55,827 nucleotides of DNA from Candidatus Pelagibacter sp. TMED106 (GCA_002170275.2 NHFH02000012.1:1-55827); one strand, 5' to 3'. Counted from the first letter of the stretch, positions 1 through 8,166 are shown. Translations and numbers: made by a program. Notes: generated by a model from the sequence alone, not told the origin.

Positions 1-218
1 AGTCTTGCTCCCAGTGGGGTTTTCCAGCGTTCATTGTTACCAATAGAACCGGTGTGCTCTTACCACACCTTTTCACCCTTGCCGTGTTATGGCGGTTTAT
101 TTTCTGTGGCACTCTCCCTAGGGTTTCCCCTGCCAGGTATTACCTGGCACTGTGTCCTTGCGGAGCCCGGACTTTCCTCTTTAAAATAAATTAAAGCGAT
201 AAGTCATTTATCTGGCGT
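1..218 (-). ncRNA. rnpB: RNase P RNA (rnpB), 3' end outside the window
   Basis: This is the catalytic RNA of ribonuclease P, which trims tRNA 5' leaders. Read on the minus strand, it shows the conserved bacterial type A core: GAGGAAAGTCCGGGCTCC near 165-182, then GTGCCAGGTAATACCTGGCA, the GGGGAAACCC element, ACAGAAA...AAACCGCC, AAGGGTGAAAAGGTG, GGTAAGAGCACACC and GGAGCAAG. The 5' end is estimated from a GCCAGA segment at 211-216, which resembles the start of helix P1 in other RNase P RNAs. The 3' half, including the partner strand of P1, lies before base 1, so the gene is partial here. Family identity is very secure; the exact 5' end is an estimate. Confidence 0.95.
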
Positions 219-250
219 ATTTAATTTATAATTTTAATACCAAAATTCAA
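219..250 (-). promoter_or_regulatory. possible promoter of rnpB
   Basis: On the minus strand a TTGAAT hexamer (245-250) is followed after 16 bases by TAAATT (223-228), part of a TATAAATTAA block. Transcription from here would begin near 216-218, where the RNase P RNA is expected to start. The -35 and -10 matches are only partial and the region is AT-rich, so this is a weak prediction. Confidence 0.3.
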
Positions 251-262
251 GATAAATCTTAA

Positions 263-1000
263 TTATCTATTTAAGAGATTTTTACTAATAATTAGGCATT
301 CTTTATCCATCTTACCGTTAACAAGTTCTTGTCTATACCTTCTTTGGAAAGCTTTAATAACAAATGACAAATATTGAATTTTTCTAATATTTTTCGGAGT
401 CTTTTTTGAATATCCTATCTTGAACAGATTATTTAAAAAAAGATTTTGACTGATAGTATCAATTTTTTGATTTCTAAATTTTTTTATAATTTTACAATTT
501 AGACTATGCCATTTTCCAACCTTATTTTTAGCAAGATACTCCCAAGGAAATTTTTCTCCAGGGTCTTTTTTTCTTTCTGGCGCTATGTCTGAGTGTCCTA
601 AAATATTTTTTTGGTCAATTTTATGTTTTTTTATTAAATATTTACTTAAAGTTATTAAAGATTTAATTTGTTTATTAGAAAAACTTTTGTAATTATGTTG
701 ATGACCTGGATTGGTTATTTCAATCCCAATAGAATTCTTATTTAAAGAACTATAATTTTTCCATGATGATTTTCCAGCATGCCAAGCAATATAAAGATCT
801 GGAACTAAGGTAAGTATTTTTCCGCTGTTTTTAATGAAATAATGGCATCCAACCTCAGATTGAATATTTGTAAGTCTATTAAGTGCATCTGATTCCTTTT
901 TCATTCCAGTGTAATGAAAAATTATAAATTTTATTTGTTTTTTTCCTCGTTTTTTCTGATTAAAATTAGGTGAATAGTTTAATGTAGTTTTTATATGCAT
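263..1000 (-). CDS. ampD: N-acetylmuramoyl-L-alanine amidase, AmpD type
   Basis: The enzyme cuts the bond between (anhydro)muramic acid and the stem peptide during cell-wall recycling. The N-terminal amidase_2 domain shows FHYTG with the first zinc histidine (H29), then GCHYFI, IAWHAGKSSW, and the HSDIAPERKKDPGEKFPW block near residues 137-154, which carries the second zinc histidine and the aspartate ligand. The last 70 or so residues contain AFQRRYRQELVNGKMD, which resembles a peptidoglycan-binding domain, as in other alphaproteobacterial AmpD-like proteins. No signal peptide is visible, so a cytosolic recycling role is more likely than an exported autolysin. It is divergent from the MlaA gene and lies just upstream of rnpB on the same strand. 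Confidence 0.9.
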   Translation of the reverse strand: MHIKTTLNYSPNFNQKKRGKKQIKFIIFHYTGMKKESDALNRLTNIQSEVGCHYFIKNSGKILTLVPDLYIAWHAGKSSWKNYSSLNKNSIGIEITNPGHQHNYKSFSNKQIKSLITLSKYLIKKHKIDQKNILGHSDIAPERKKDPGEKFPWEYLAKNKVGKWHSLNCKIIKKFRNQKIDTISQNLFLNNLFKIGYSKKTPKNIRKIQYLSFVIKAFQRRYRQELVNGKMDKECLIISKNLLNR

Positions 1001-1069
1001 TTTTAAGCCATATTTTTAGCTAAATCTCGATTTACTTTACCCAAATATACCTTATAAATTCAAATTATA

Positions 1070-1855
1070 ATGAAAAATTTTATTACAGTCTTTTTATTAG
1101 CTATTCTTCTAACATTTAATGTTAGTGCTGATACTGATGGTGAAAATAGCTTATCGAAAAAAGATCCTGGCGAAGTAAAGGATTGTTTTGAAACAGTTAA
1201 TAGAGCAACTTTTAAATTTAATCAGGCATTAGATGGGGTTATTTTTGAACCTGTTGCAAAAGCTTATAGGGTATTACCCTCTCCAGTGAGAACTGGAACA
1301 AGCAATGTGTTAAGCAATCTTTCTAATTTAGTGACTATCCCTAACAATATTCTTCAAGGAGATTTTAAAAAAGCTGGAGAGAACACTGGAAGGTTTGTTG
1401 TTAATTCAACTTTAGGTATTTTAGGAATTTTTGATGTAGCTCAAGCCATGGGCTTTAAAGAATATGAAAAAGAAGATTATGGTCAAACTCTTGGAACAAT
1501 GGGTGTAGGTGAGGGATGCTATTTGGTTCTGCCAATCCTTGGGCCTTCAACAGTTAGAGATACTGTTGGTTCTGTTGCAAATTTAATGGGGGGTGATGCA
1601 TGGTACAACGTAACTGTTAAAAACGATACTCAGCACTTCGAAGAAAGAGATTATTATATTTCAAGAGCAGGTAGTGGTGTAGATTTTAGAGCTAAAAATA
1701 TTGACTCATTTGATAATTTAGAAAAAAATTCAATGGATTTTTATGCATCAGTAAGAAGTTTATACCTACAGGATAGACAAAGAAAAATATCAAACTCAAA
1801 AACTGTAACTGACACTCAGAACGATAGTGACTGGGAAGAAATAGAAAACCAATAA
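1070..1855 (+). CDS. mlaA: MlaA (VacJ) family outer-membrane phospholipid transport protein
   Basis: MlaA removes mislocalised phospholipids from the outer leaflet of the outer membrane and passes them to periplasmic MlaC. The protein has an N-terminal signal peptide (hydrophobic residues about 4-17, probable cleavage after NVSA) and the family blocks CFETVNRATFKFNQALDG, RTGTSNVLSNLSNLVTIPNN, GRFVVNSTLGILGIFD and EDYGQTLGTMGVGEGCYLVLP. Length (261 aa) is normal for the family. A classical lipobox cysteine is not visible at the signal peptide end, although most MlaA proteins are lipoproteins. An MlaC-like gene follows 12 bases downstream, consistent with a small mla operon. MlaB, D, E and F are not in this window. 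Confidence 0.92.
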   Translation: MKNFITVFLLAILLTFNVSADTDGENSLSKKDPGEVKDCFETVNRATFKFNQALDGVIFEPVAKAYRVLPSPVRTGTSNVLSNLSNLVTIPNNILQGDFKKAGENTGRFVVNSTLGILGIFDVAQAMGFKEYEKEDYGQTLGTMGVGEGCYLVLPILGPSTVRDTVGSVANLMGGDAWYNVTVKNDTQHFEERDYYISRAGSGVDFRAKNIDSFDNLEKNSMDFYASVRSLYLQDRQRKISNSKTVTDTQNDSDWEEIENQ

Positions 1856-1867
1856 ATCCAAAAATAG

Positions 1868-2465
1868 ATGAAATTGAAAAAATTTTTATCGTTTTTTTAT
1901 TTTTTTTTTAATTTTATTTACTAGCATTAACCATTCACAATCTATTGAGCCAGATGTTTTTGTTCAATCAACAGTAAATAGAGCTTCTCAAGCTCTTAAT
2001 AATAAATTTTCTAAAGAAGAGAAAGTAGATAAGCTTAAAGCTATTGCAAAAGAAACAGTAGATATTAAAGGTATTGGATTTTATACACTTGGATCATACA
2101 GAAAAGAAATGAATGAAAAACAAAAAGAAGAGTATATTATTCTTTTTGAACAGTATTTTCTAAAAACTTTTTCTAGTAGGTTAGCTGAATATTCTAATCC
2201 TGAAATTGAGGTAAATTCAAAAAAAAAACTTAATGAAAAGTACACTATGGTATCAAGTGTTCTAGTTGCAACAGAACAAAGGCCCCAAGTAAATATTGAT
2301 TGGAGAATATATACTAAGAACCCTGATAAGCCATTAATAAGAGATTTGATAATTGAGGGCTTAAGTTTAGCTCGAACACAAAAAGAGGAATTTTCATCAA
2401 TTATTCAAACTAACGATGGAGACATTAATGCTCTTTTTAGAACTCTAAGAGAATTTATTAAATAA
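1868..2465 (+). CDS. mlaC: MlaC (toluene-tolerance Ttg2/MlaC) family protein; frame broken by one base in a T-tract
   Basis: MlaC is the periplasmic shuttle that carries phospholipids between MlaA and the inner-membrane Mla complex. The only ATG-initiated uninterrupted frame begins at 2109 (118 codons), but that same frame stays open back to 1878 and encodes SIEPDVFVQSTVNRASQALN and KAIAKETVDIKGIGFYTLGSY, typical of the family's N-terminal half. The natural ATG at 1868 lies in another frame and encodes MKLKKFLSFFYFF, the start of a signal peptide. Removing one T from the runs at 1892-1898 (T7) or 1900-1909 (T10) joins the two into a normal precursor with a signal sequence ending near SINHSQS. 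Either the assembly has one T too many, or the gene is disrupted or read by slippage. Family call is good; the status of the frame is open. Confidence 0.75.
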
Positions 2466-2468
2466 TTC

Positions 2469-2545
2469 TGGTGGGCCCGCCAGGACTCGAACCTGGGACC
2501 AATACATTATGAGTGTACTGCTCTAACCAACTGAGCTACAGGCCC
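2469..2545 (-). tRNA. tRNA with CAT anticodon, probably tRNA-Ile2 (lysidine type), less likely elongator Met
   Basis: A complete cloverleaf on the minus strand with an encoded CCA. Acceptor stem GGGCCTG/CGGGCCC, D arm GCTCAGTTGGTTAGAGC, anticodon stem GTACA/TGTAT with loop CTCATAA (anticodon CAT), and a canonical T arm with loop TTCGAGT. The first pair is G-C, so it is not the initiator. The acceptor has C4-G69 and C5-G68, the pairs known to mark tRNA-Ile2 for TilS in E. coli (elongator tRNA-Met has U4-A69 and A5-U68), and the stem resembles bacterial isoleucine tRNAs. The tRNA itself is certain; Ile2 versus Met is inferred. Confidence 0.93.
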
Positions 2546-2608
2546 TAAAAGTTAATTTTAAATATATTATAATATAATTAATGTCCAGCATAGGTTAAAA
2601 ATTTTAAA

Positions 2609-2683
2609 TGGTGGGCCGTGTTGGTTACGCTCCAACTACCCCTGCAATGTCAATGCAGTACTCTACTATTGAGCTAACGGCCC
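2609..2683 (-). tRNA. tRNA-Val(GAC) with an atypical T-loop and D-loop
   Basis: Minus-strand cloverleaf with encoded CCA: acceptor GGGCCGT/ACGGCCC (seven pairs), D stem GCTC/GAGT, anticodon stem CTGCA/TGCAG with loop TTGACAT (anticodon GAC, the same loop as in E. coli tRNA-Val), five-base variable loop, and T stem GTTGG/CCAAC. All stems pair, but the T-loop is AGCGTAA instead of TTCRANY, and the short D-loop AATAGTA has one G where GG is usual. C56 is kept, the usual T54-A58 pair is reversed to A54-T58, and position 55 is G. The valine call rests on the anticodon loop. It lies 63 bases upstream of the CAT tRNA on the same strand, so the two may be cotranscribed. Confidence 0.85.
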
Positions 2684-2709
2684 CTTCAGATTAATTATAA
2701 TCAGATTAA

Positions 2710-3984
2710 TCAATTTTTGAAATTCATAATGTTAGTTTGTGAATTTGATGCATAAAGAATTGAAAGATTCATGCAGAATAAAGTCAAATTGTAATCATTA
2801 AAAAAAGATCCACTAGGTAATAAAGGTACAAATACACATATTAAATAACAAAAAGCACCAATTTGAATGGTATTTTTATTACTATAAATAATTTTAATAT
2901 TTTTAAAAAGTAAATTAAATATTAAAGACAATAATATTATTGAACCTACCAAGCCATGCTCGGCTAAAAATTCAAAATATAGTTGATGAGGATGAGTGGC
3001 ACATAAATATTTATGCTCTAAATTTTTTTGATCACAGGCTTCTATTCTGTAATTTTTGTTCCCCACACCAAAAAGTGGATTATTATGAAATACTTTATAC
3101 CCTGATTTATATAAGTTGTAATAAATATTTCTTTTTTTAAATTCATTAATTATTGTTCCATCTGCTTGGGATTCTTTAGGATCGCTCAAATTAACATAAT
3201 ATTGCCAAAAATACCTATATTTTAAATTTTCATTTAAAGAAAGAGCAGAGATTAATAAGAAAAATGAAGTAACAAAAATAAATAATCTTTTTTTGTTTAT
3301 TAACAAATCATAATAAATAAAATAAAAAATCGTCAAACCTAAGAGAGCTTTTATTCCATTTGATCTTTCACCTGTTAAAATTATTAATGATAAAAAGATT
3401 AATGAAAGTAAAATTGAAAAATAATTATTTTTTAAAAAAGGAAATTTTTTATTATAATATATTAAATAACCAATAAGCATTAAGTAAAAGGCATTTAAAT
3501 AACCTCCTACTATAGGCTCATCAATAAAAAAACTAAAAGACCTGTACATACTTACAATATGAATTTTACCAGATTGGATATCCATTCTGTACTCAAGCAT
3601 TTCTATGAAGACATCTACAAAAACTACTAATATAGTTATAAGCCAAAGAAGAATAACAAATTTAAAATTCTTCGAATGATGAAAAAAATAATTAAAAGCT
3701 GCAAATAAAAGAATAAATCTAAAAAATCCCAAATTTCTATAAATTCCAATTTCTGGATCGATTGAAATAGTTGAATTAAAAATTAAATATAAAAATAATA
3801 GGAATAATAGCTTTATTACAGGATGAAATAACCATTCCCAGGTCCTTTGATAAATCATCAAAAATAAAAAAGATAACCCTAAAATAGAGATATTTATTAT
3901 TGAAACCGTTGATCCAATAATTATTGATAATGGAATTAAAGAAAATAAAACTAAAAAGTACTTTTCAATATATTGATTCTTCAT
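2710..3984 (-). CDS. O-antigen ligase/polymerase-like membrane protein (Wzy_C family)
   Basis: A 424-residue integral membrane protein with about ten to twelve hydrophobic segments spread over most of its length. The only long polar region, about residues 260-340, contains GVGNKNYR...CATHPHQLYFEFLAEHGLVGS, the His-rich signature of the WaaL/Wzy_C ligase domain, in which a periplasmic loop histidine is essential. Such proteins attach O-polysaccharide to lipid A-core or polymerise surface glycans at the periplasmic face of the inner membrane. No other polysaccharide gene lies beside it; it sits between tRNAs and rpoD. Exact substrate cannot be told from sequence, and a polymerase role is an alternative. 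Confidence 0.78.
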   Translation of the reverse strand: MKNQYIEKYFLVLFSLIPLSIIIGSTVSIINISILGLSFLFLMIYQRTWEWLFHPVIKLLFLLFLYLIFNSTISIDPEIGIYRNLGFFRFILLFAAFNYFFHHSKNFKFVILLWLITILVVFVDVFIEMLEYRMDIQSGKIHIVSMYRSFSFFIDEPIVGGYLNAFYLMLIGYLIYYNKKFPFLKNNYFSILLSLIFLSLIILTGERSNGIKALLGLTIFYFIYYDLLINKKRLFIFVTSFFLLISALSLNENLKYRYFWQYYVNLSDPKESQADGTIINEFKKRNIYYNLYKSGYKVFHNNPLFGVGNKNYRIEACDQKNLEHKYLCATHPHQLYFEFLAEHGLVGSIILLSLIFNLLFKNIKIIYSNKNTIQIGAFCYLICVFVPLLPSGSFFNDYNLTLFCMNLSILYASNSQTNIMNFKN

Positions 3985-4013
3985 TTTAGAAAAATGAACA
4001 TTATTTTGAAATT

Positions 4014-5855
4014 CTAACTTTCTAAAAAACTTTTAAGTTGTTTAGATCTACTTGGATGCTTTAATTTTCTTAAGGCTTTGGCTTCAATTTGTCTTATTCT
4101 TTCTCTTGTTACAGAAAACTGTAAACCAACCTCTTCCAAAGTATGATCTGTGTTCATGCCAACTCCAAACCTCATTCTTAAAACTCTTTCTTCTCTTGGG
4201 GTTAAAGTAGATAATATTTTTGTAGTTGCTTCACTTAAATTAGACTTAATTGCTTGCTCTAAAGGTGCTAGAGCTTTGGTATCTTCTATAAAGTCTCCTA
4301 AGCTACTATCTTCCTCATCACCAACTGGTTTTTCAAGAGAAACTGGCTCTTTAGAAATTTTTAAAACTTTTCTAACTTTATCTAAGGGCATTCTTAATTT
4401 TTTTGCAAGCTCCTCTGGAGTTGCTTCTCTTCCAAATTCACTTAAAATTAGTCTTTGAGTTCTAACTATCTTATTAATTGTTTCAATCATATGCACTGGA
4501 ATTCTAATAGTTCTTGCCTGATCAGCAATAGATCTTGTGATTGCTTGTCTAATCCACCATGTAGCATACGTAGAAAACTTATAGCCTCTTCTATATTCAA
4601 ATTTGTCTACTGCTTTCATAAGACCTATATTACCCTCTTGAATAAGATCTAAAAACTGAAGTCCTCTATTAGTATATTTTTTAGCAATCGATATTACTAA
4701 TCTTAAATTAGCTTCAACCATTTCTTTTTTTGCAATCCTAGATTCTTTTTCCCCTTTTTGTATTCTGCTTACTAATTTTTTAAAATCAGTAACAGAAATC
4801 CCCAATTTATGACTTATTTCTACCAATCTTTCTTTAATGTCTTTAAATTGTTCTTTATTTTTTGAAAAAAAGTTTTTCCAAACTGGATTGGTATCAAGAA
4901 ATTTTTTTAAATTTGGGTTAATTTCATTTCCTACATAAAATTTAATAAATTCATTTCTTGGTATTTTTTGATTCATTGCTAACCTTAAAAGATTTCCTTC
5001 GAGAGATATTATCTTTTTATTTTCAATGTAATGCTTTTGTACTAACTCTTCTAGAACTGATGGAGATAACTGAAGTGATTTAATATTTTCTAAAATATCG
5101 TTTACAATTTTTTCATACCCTTTTTCTTTAGTTGGAGAGAAAGTTCTGGTATTTAATAAACAATCTAGTTTTTCTTTTTGGTATTTAATTAATTTATTAT
5201 ATTCTTTTGTTAAAGTGCTAACAGTTTTTAAAACTTTAGGCTTAATTTCTGTCTCCATAGCAGCAAGAGTAGGATTAAATTCATCATCTGGATCTTCATT
5301 ATTATTCGAACCTTCTTCGCTTTTTTCCTTATCTACTTCTCCAGAATTTCTTTGTTTTGCACTTGGTCCTGTATTTTCATCTTCCATATAATTAGTGTCG
5401 ATATCAATAATTTCTCGAACTAAAATTTCATCTTGTTGAAGTTTTTCATTCCATTCAAAGAATTGTTGGGCAGTAATTGGACTTTGTGATAATGCAATCA
5501 ACATTACATCTTTTCCTGCTTCTATTCTTTTAGCAATCGCAATCTCTCCTTCTCTAGATAGAAGTTCTACACCTCCCATCTCTCTCAAATACATCCTTAT
5601 TGGATCGTCACTTTTTTCAATTGTTTTGCCCTCTTCCTTGTTTGAATTTTCTTTTTTCCTCAAAACTTTAAAATCAGATTTTTTTTCTACCAGAGCAACG
5701 CTTTCATCTAGGATATGTATAAATGCTTGTTCTAAATTTTGATGAGAAAGATTTCTTTTTCCTAAAGATTTATTTAACTCCTCAAAAGTAATAAATCCCC
5801 TATGGGTTCCTCTACCCATTAATCTAGCAAACGATTTTGTAATTATTCTTTCCAC
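4014..5855 (-). CDS. rpoD: RNA polymerase primary sigma factor (sigma-70, RpoD)
   Basis: The housekeeping sigma factor that directs RNA polymerase to -35/-10 promoters. Region 1.2 is seen at DPIRMYLREMGGVELLSREG (about residues 84-103); an acidic, variable non-conserved region follows. Region 2 contains RGLQFLDLIQEGNIGLMKAV and YKFSTYATWWIRQAITRSIA, region 3 HMIETINKIVRTQR, and region 4.2 the helix-turn-helix TLEEVGLQFSVTRERIRQIE near the C terminus. The 613-aa length is usual for an alphaproteobacterial RpoD. It is the third gene of yqeY-dnaG-rpoD, 67 bases after dnaG; this is the macromolecular synthesis arrangement, with yqeY in the first position and no rpsU. Confidence 0.97.
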   Translation of the reverse strand: MERIITKSFARLMGRGTHRGFITFEELNKSLGKRNLSHQNLEQAFIHILDESVALVEKKSDFKVLRKKENSNKEEGKTIEKSDDPIRMYLREMGGVELLSREGEIAIAKRIEAGKDVMLIALSQSPITAQQFFEWNEKLQQDEILVREIIDIDTNYMEDENTGPSAKQRNSGEVDKEKSEEGSNNNEDPDDEFNPTLAAMETEIKPKVLKTVSTLTKEYNKLIKYQKEKLDCLLNTRTFSPTKEKGYEKIVNDILENIKSLQLSPSVLEELVQKHYIENKKIISLEGNLLRLAMNQKIPRNEFIKFYVGNEINPNLKKFLDTNPVWKNFFSKNKEQFKDIKERLVEISHKLGISVTDFKKLVSRIQKGEKESRIAKKEMVEANLRLVISIAKKYTNRGLQFLDLIQEGNIGLMKAVDKFEYRRGYKFSTYATWWIRQAITRSIADQARTIRIPVHMIETINKIVRTQRLILSEFGREATPEELAKKLRMPLDKVRKVLKISKEPVSLEKPVGDEEDSSLGDFIEDTKALAPLEQAIKSNLSEATTKILSTLTPREERVLRMRFGVGMNTDHTLEEVGLQFSVTRERIRQIEAKALRKLKHPSRSKQLKSFLES

Positions 5856-5922
5856 AATTTTATAATCTGAGAAGACTTATATAAGCGCAATTTTAAAAAA
5901 ATCCATTCTTAATTTAGATCAT

Positions 5923-7698
5923 TTAATTGATGTTTTTTTGCTTTTTTAGCTCTCTTATTTCATTAAAAGTAGTTTCACTTAAATCTTGAGAAAATTTTGA
6001 TTCTAACTCTTCAATTCTTAGCTCCAAATCGTAATTTTTAAGATCTCTAGAAATTTCCTCCAATAACTCAAATACTTTATTTGGGTCATTCTGATTATTT
6101 TGTAAAATATGTTTTATCGACGCAAATTTATAAATTTTATCAATTAATTGTGTATCAATTGATATTTCATCAAGTGTAATTTTTTCATTAGTTTTAAGCT
6201 TTAATAAAATAGTTTGAAAAATTAATCTATTCTCATCACTGAATAATTTTATACTTTCAATCAAATGAATATGTTCTTGAAATAATTCTAAATTTTTCAT
6301 GATTAAATAGAGGAGTGAAAATTCTTTAATTTCGATTGCAGTTAGTGATTTGCTTTCATTAAAATATTTTTGAGTAGACTGTAAAGACTTTACTCTCTTA
6401 GGATAAAATTGTTTTTTACCAATATTTGAATAAGGTGTAAGCTCTGAAATCTTTTGTAAAAAAAACTCTAATACATATTTTTTAATAAAATCATCTTTAA
6501 TTGTTTTCGCAATAGATCTTAATTTTTTTTCAAAAATAGCCATTGAAGACGGATTATTTTGAGTTTGATTTTTGTAATGAGTAAAAATAAATTGATGTAT
6601 CGAAATCTTACTTTGTTTTGTAAAATCAATAAAATAATCTTTTCCATTTTTGTTCACAAAACTATCTGGATCCTCATTGTCTGGTAAAAATAAAAATGAA
6701 ATATGTTTTTCAGGCTTAAGTTCTCTGATAGAACTTTCGGCAGCTCTCAATGCAGCTTTATAACCACTTTCATCACCATCAAAACAAATAATAATATCAT
6801 CAAAAAATTGATTTAAAGTTAATATTTGTCTATCTGTTAGAGAAGTTCCTAAATTTGCAACTACATTTTCAATTCCATTTTTACTTAAACCAATGACGTC
6901 CATATATCCTTCAACAAGATAAATATTATTTAATTTATTAGACAACTTTCTGGCACAATCTAAATTATATAAGTTTGATCCTTTTTTAAAAAAAGGAGTT
7001 TCTGGAGAATTAATATATTTTGCCAAATATTTTATATCATCAATTACCCTGCCTCCTAAAGCTATTGGTTGGCTAGAAATATTTTTTATTGGAAAAATTA
7101 ATCTTCCTTTAAATCTTTCGATATAGTTTTTATTTTTTTCATCAAAATAAAATAAACCACTTTCAACTAATGTTTCTTCACTAAAATCATTTTTTAATTT
7201 TGCAAAAAAATTCGCGTTTTTTTCAACAAAACCAATTTTGAATTTTTTTACATCTTCACTACTCAAAAATCTTTTTTTTAGATACTCTCTTGCATTAAAA
7301 TGAGCTTCATTTTTTAACAATTCATTGTGATAAAAATCGACATACATATCATAAATTGTGGAATATTCTTTCCACTTCTTTTCTCTTTCTTCATCTTGTT
7401 TTGTAAACATGTAAGGCTGCATCCCTGCTAAATTTGCCAAATATTTTACAGCTTCGCCAAATTTTAAATTTTGCATCTTCATTACAAAATCAAAAATATT
7501 TCCATGTTCTGATGTAGCAAAACAATGATAAAATTCTTTTTCATCATTTACGGTGAATGATGGAGTTTTCTCATTTTTAAAAGGTGATAATCCAACAAAT
7601 TCTTTTCCTCTTTTTTTTAAATTTACAGATTTGGATACAACTGTAGAAACTTTTAAACGTGTTTTTATTTCCTCTAAATATTCTTTTGGGTATTTCAT
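5923..7698 (-). CDS. dnaG: DNA primase DnaG, with degenerate zinc-finger ligands
   Basis: DnaG makes the RNA primers for chromosomal replication. The N-terminal CHC2-type domain is present (GLSPFKNEKTPSFTVNDEKE, then FYHCFATSEHGN), but three of the four usual zinc ligands (Cys, His, Cys, Cys) are replaced by Ser, Lys and Ser. I recall comparable losses in other alphaproteobacterial DnaG sequences. The catalytic Toprim domain shows LVEGYMDVIGL near residue 265 and IIICFDGDESGYKAA near 310. The C-terminal part, which would bind DnaB helicase, is divergent and lysine-rich. Length (591 aa) is near normal. The start lies 6 bases after the yqeY stop, indicating cotranscription. Confidence 0.95.
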   Translation of the reverse strand: MKYPKEYLEEIKTRLKVSTVVSKSVNLKKRGKEFVGLSPFKNEKTPSFTVNDEKEFYHCFATSEHGNIFDFVMKMQNLKFGEAVKYLANLAGMQPYMFTKQDEEREKKWKEYSTIYDMYVDFYHNELLKNEAHFNAREYLKKRFLSSEDVKKFKIGFVEKNANFFAKLKNDFSEETLVESGLFYFDEKNKNYIERFKGRLIFPIKNISSQPIALGGRVIDDIKYLAKYINSPETPFFKKGSNLYNLDCARKLSNKLNNIYLVEGYMDVIGLSKNGIENVVANLGTSLTDRQILTLNQFFDDIIICFDGDESGYKAALRAAESSIRELKPEKHISFLFLPDNEDPDSFVNKNGKDYFIDFTKQSKISIHQFIFTHYKNQTQNNPSSMAIFEKKLRSIAKTIKDDFIKKYVLEFFLQKISELTPYSNIGKKQFYPKRVKSLQSTQKYFNESKSLTAIEIKEFSLLYLIMKNLELFQEHIHLIESIKLFSDENRLIFQTILLKLKTNEKITLDEISIDTQLIDKIYKFASIKHILQNNQNDPNKVFELLEEISRDLKNYDLELRIEELESKFSQDLSETTFNEIRELKKQKNIN

Positions 7699-7704
7699 TT
7701 TAAA

Positions 7705-8166
7705 TTACTTATTTAATAATTCCTTAATGATTAAACCTGCTTTAGCAAAATCTATTTCATCGCCTTTTTGTTTTTTTAATTCTCCCATAACTTTACCCAT
7801 GTCTTTTATTGAACCAGCTCCTAGTTTTAAAATCACTTCAGAGCATATTTTCTTTGTATCATCTTCACTCAACTGTTTAGGTAAAAAACTTGTCAAAATT
7901 TCATATTCTTTTTGTTCTATTTCTAATAGGTCTTTACGGTCATTTTGTTTGTAAATTTCTATTGATTCGGTTCTTTGTTTAACCATTTTCCTTAAAAGTT
8001 TCTTAATATCATCTTCATCAGTTTCTTTTTTATTCGGGCCTGATCTATTTAAAATATCAAGATCCTTTATTGAGGATAATATTAACCTATAGGTTGATAT
8101 TTTACTTTTATCTTTATTTTTAAGAGAATTTTTATATTCAGTTTCTATTGTTTCTTTAAGTGACAT
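7705..8166 (-). CDS. yqeY: GatB/YqeY domain protein
   Basis: A 153-residue protein homologous to the C-terminal tRNA-interacting tail of GatB, the glutamyl/aspartyl-tRNA amidotransferase subunit. It shows the family pattern KDKSKISTYRLILSSIKDLD, an acidic central helix, VKQRTESIEIYKQNDRKDLL, EYEILTSFLPKQLSEDD and the closing GSIKDMGKVMGELKKQKGDEIDFAKAG. Free-standing YqeY proteins are common just upstream of dnaG and rpoD in bacteria; their precise role is not settled. It is the first gene of a minus-strand operon, with a 125-base divergent intergenic region separating it from carA. Confidence 0.93.
   Translation of the reverse strand: MSLKETIETEYKNSLKNKDKSKISTYRLILSSIKDLDILNRSGPNKKETDEDDIKKLLRKMVKQRTESIEIYKQNDRKDLLEIEQKEYEILTSFLPKQLSEDDTKKICSEVILKLGAGSIKDMGKVMGELKKQKGDEIDFAKAGLIIKELLNK

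Noticed and set aside
2546..2608. possible promoter or small RNA between the two tRNAs
   Set aside because: AT-rich with TATAAT-like strings on both strands, but no convincing -35 and no stable hairpin; the tRNAs may be cotranscribed.
2940..3140. 66-codon plus-strand ORF within the O-antigen ligase gene
   Set aside because: It overlaps the conserved HPHQLYFE region in antisense and has no recognisable domain.
4150..4458. 102-codon plus-strand ORF opposite rpoD
   Set aside because: It is antisense to sigma regions 3 and 4, which are among the most conserved parts of the protein.
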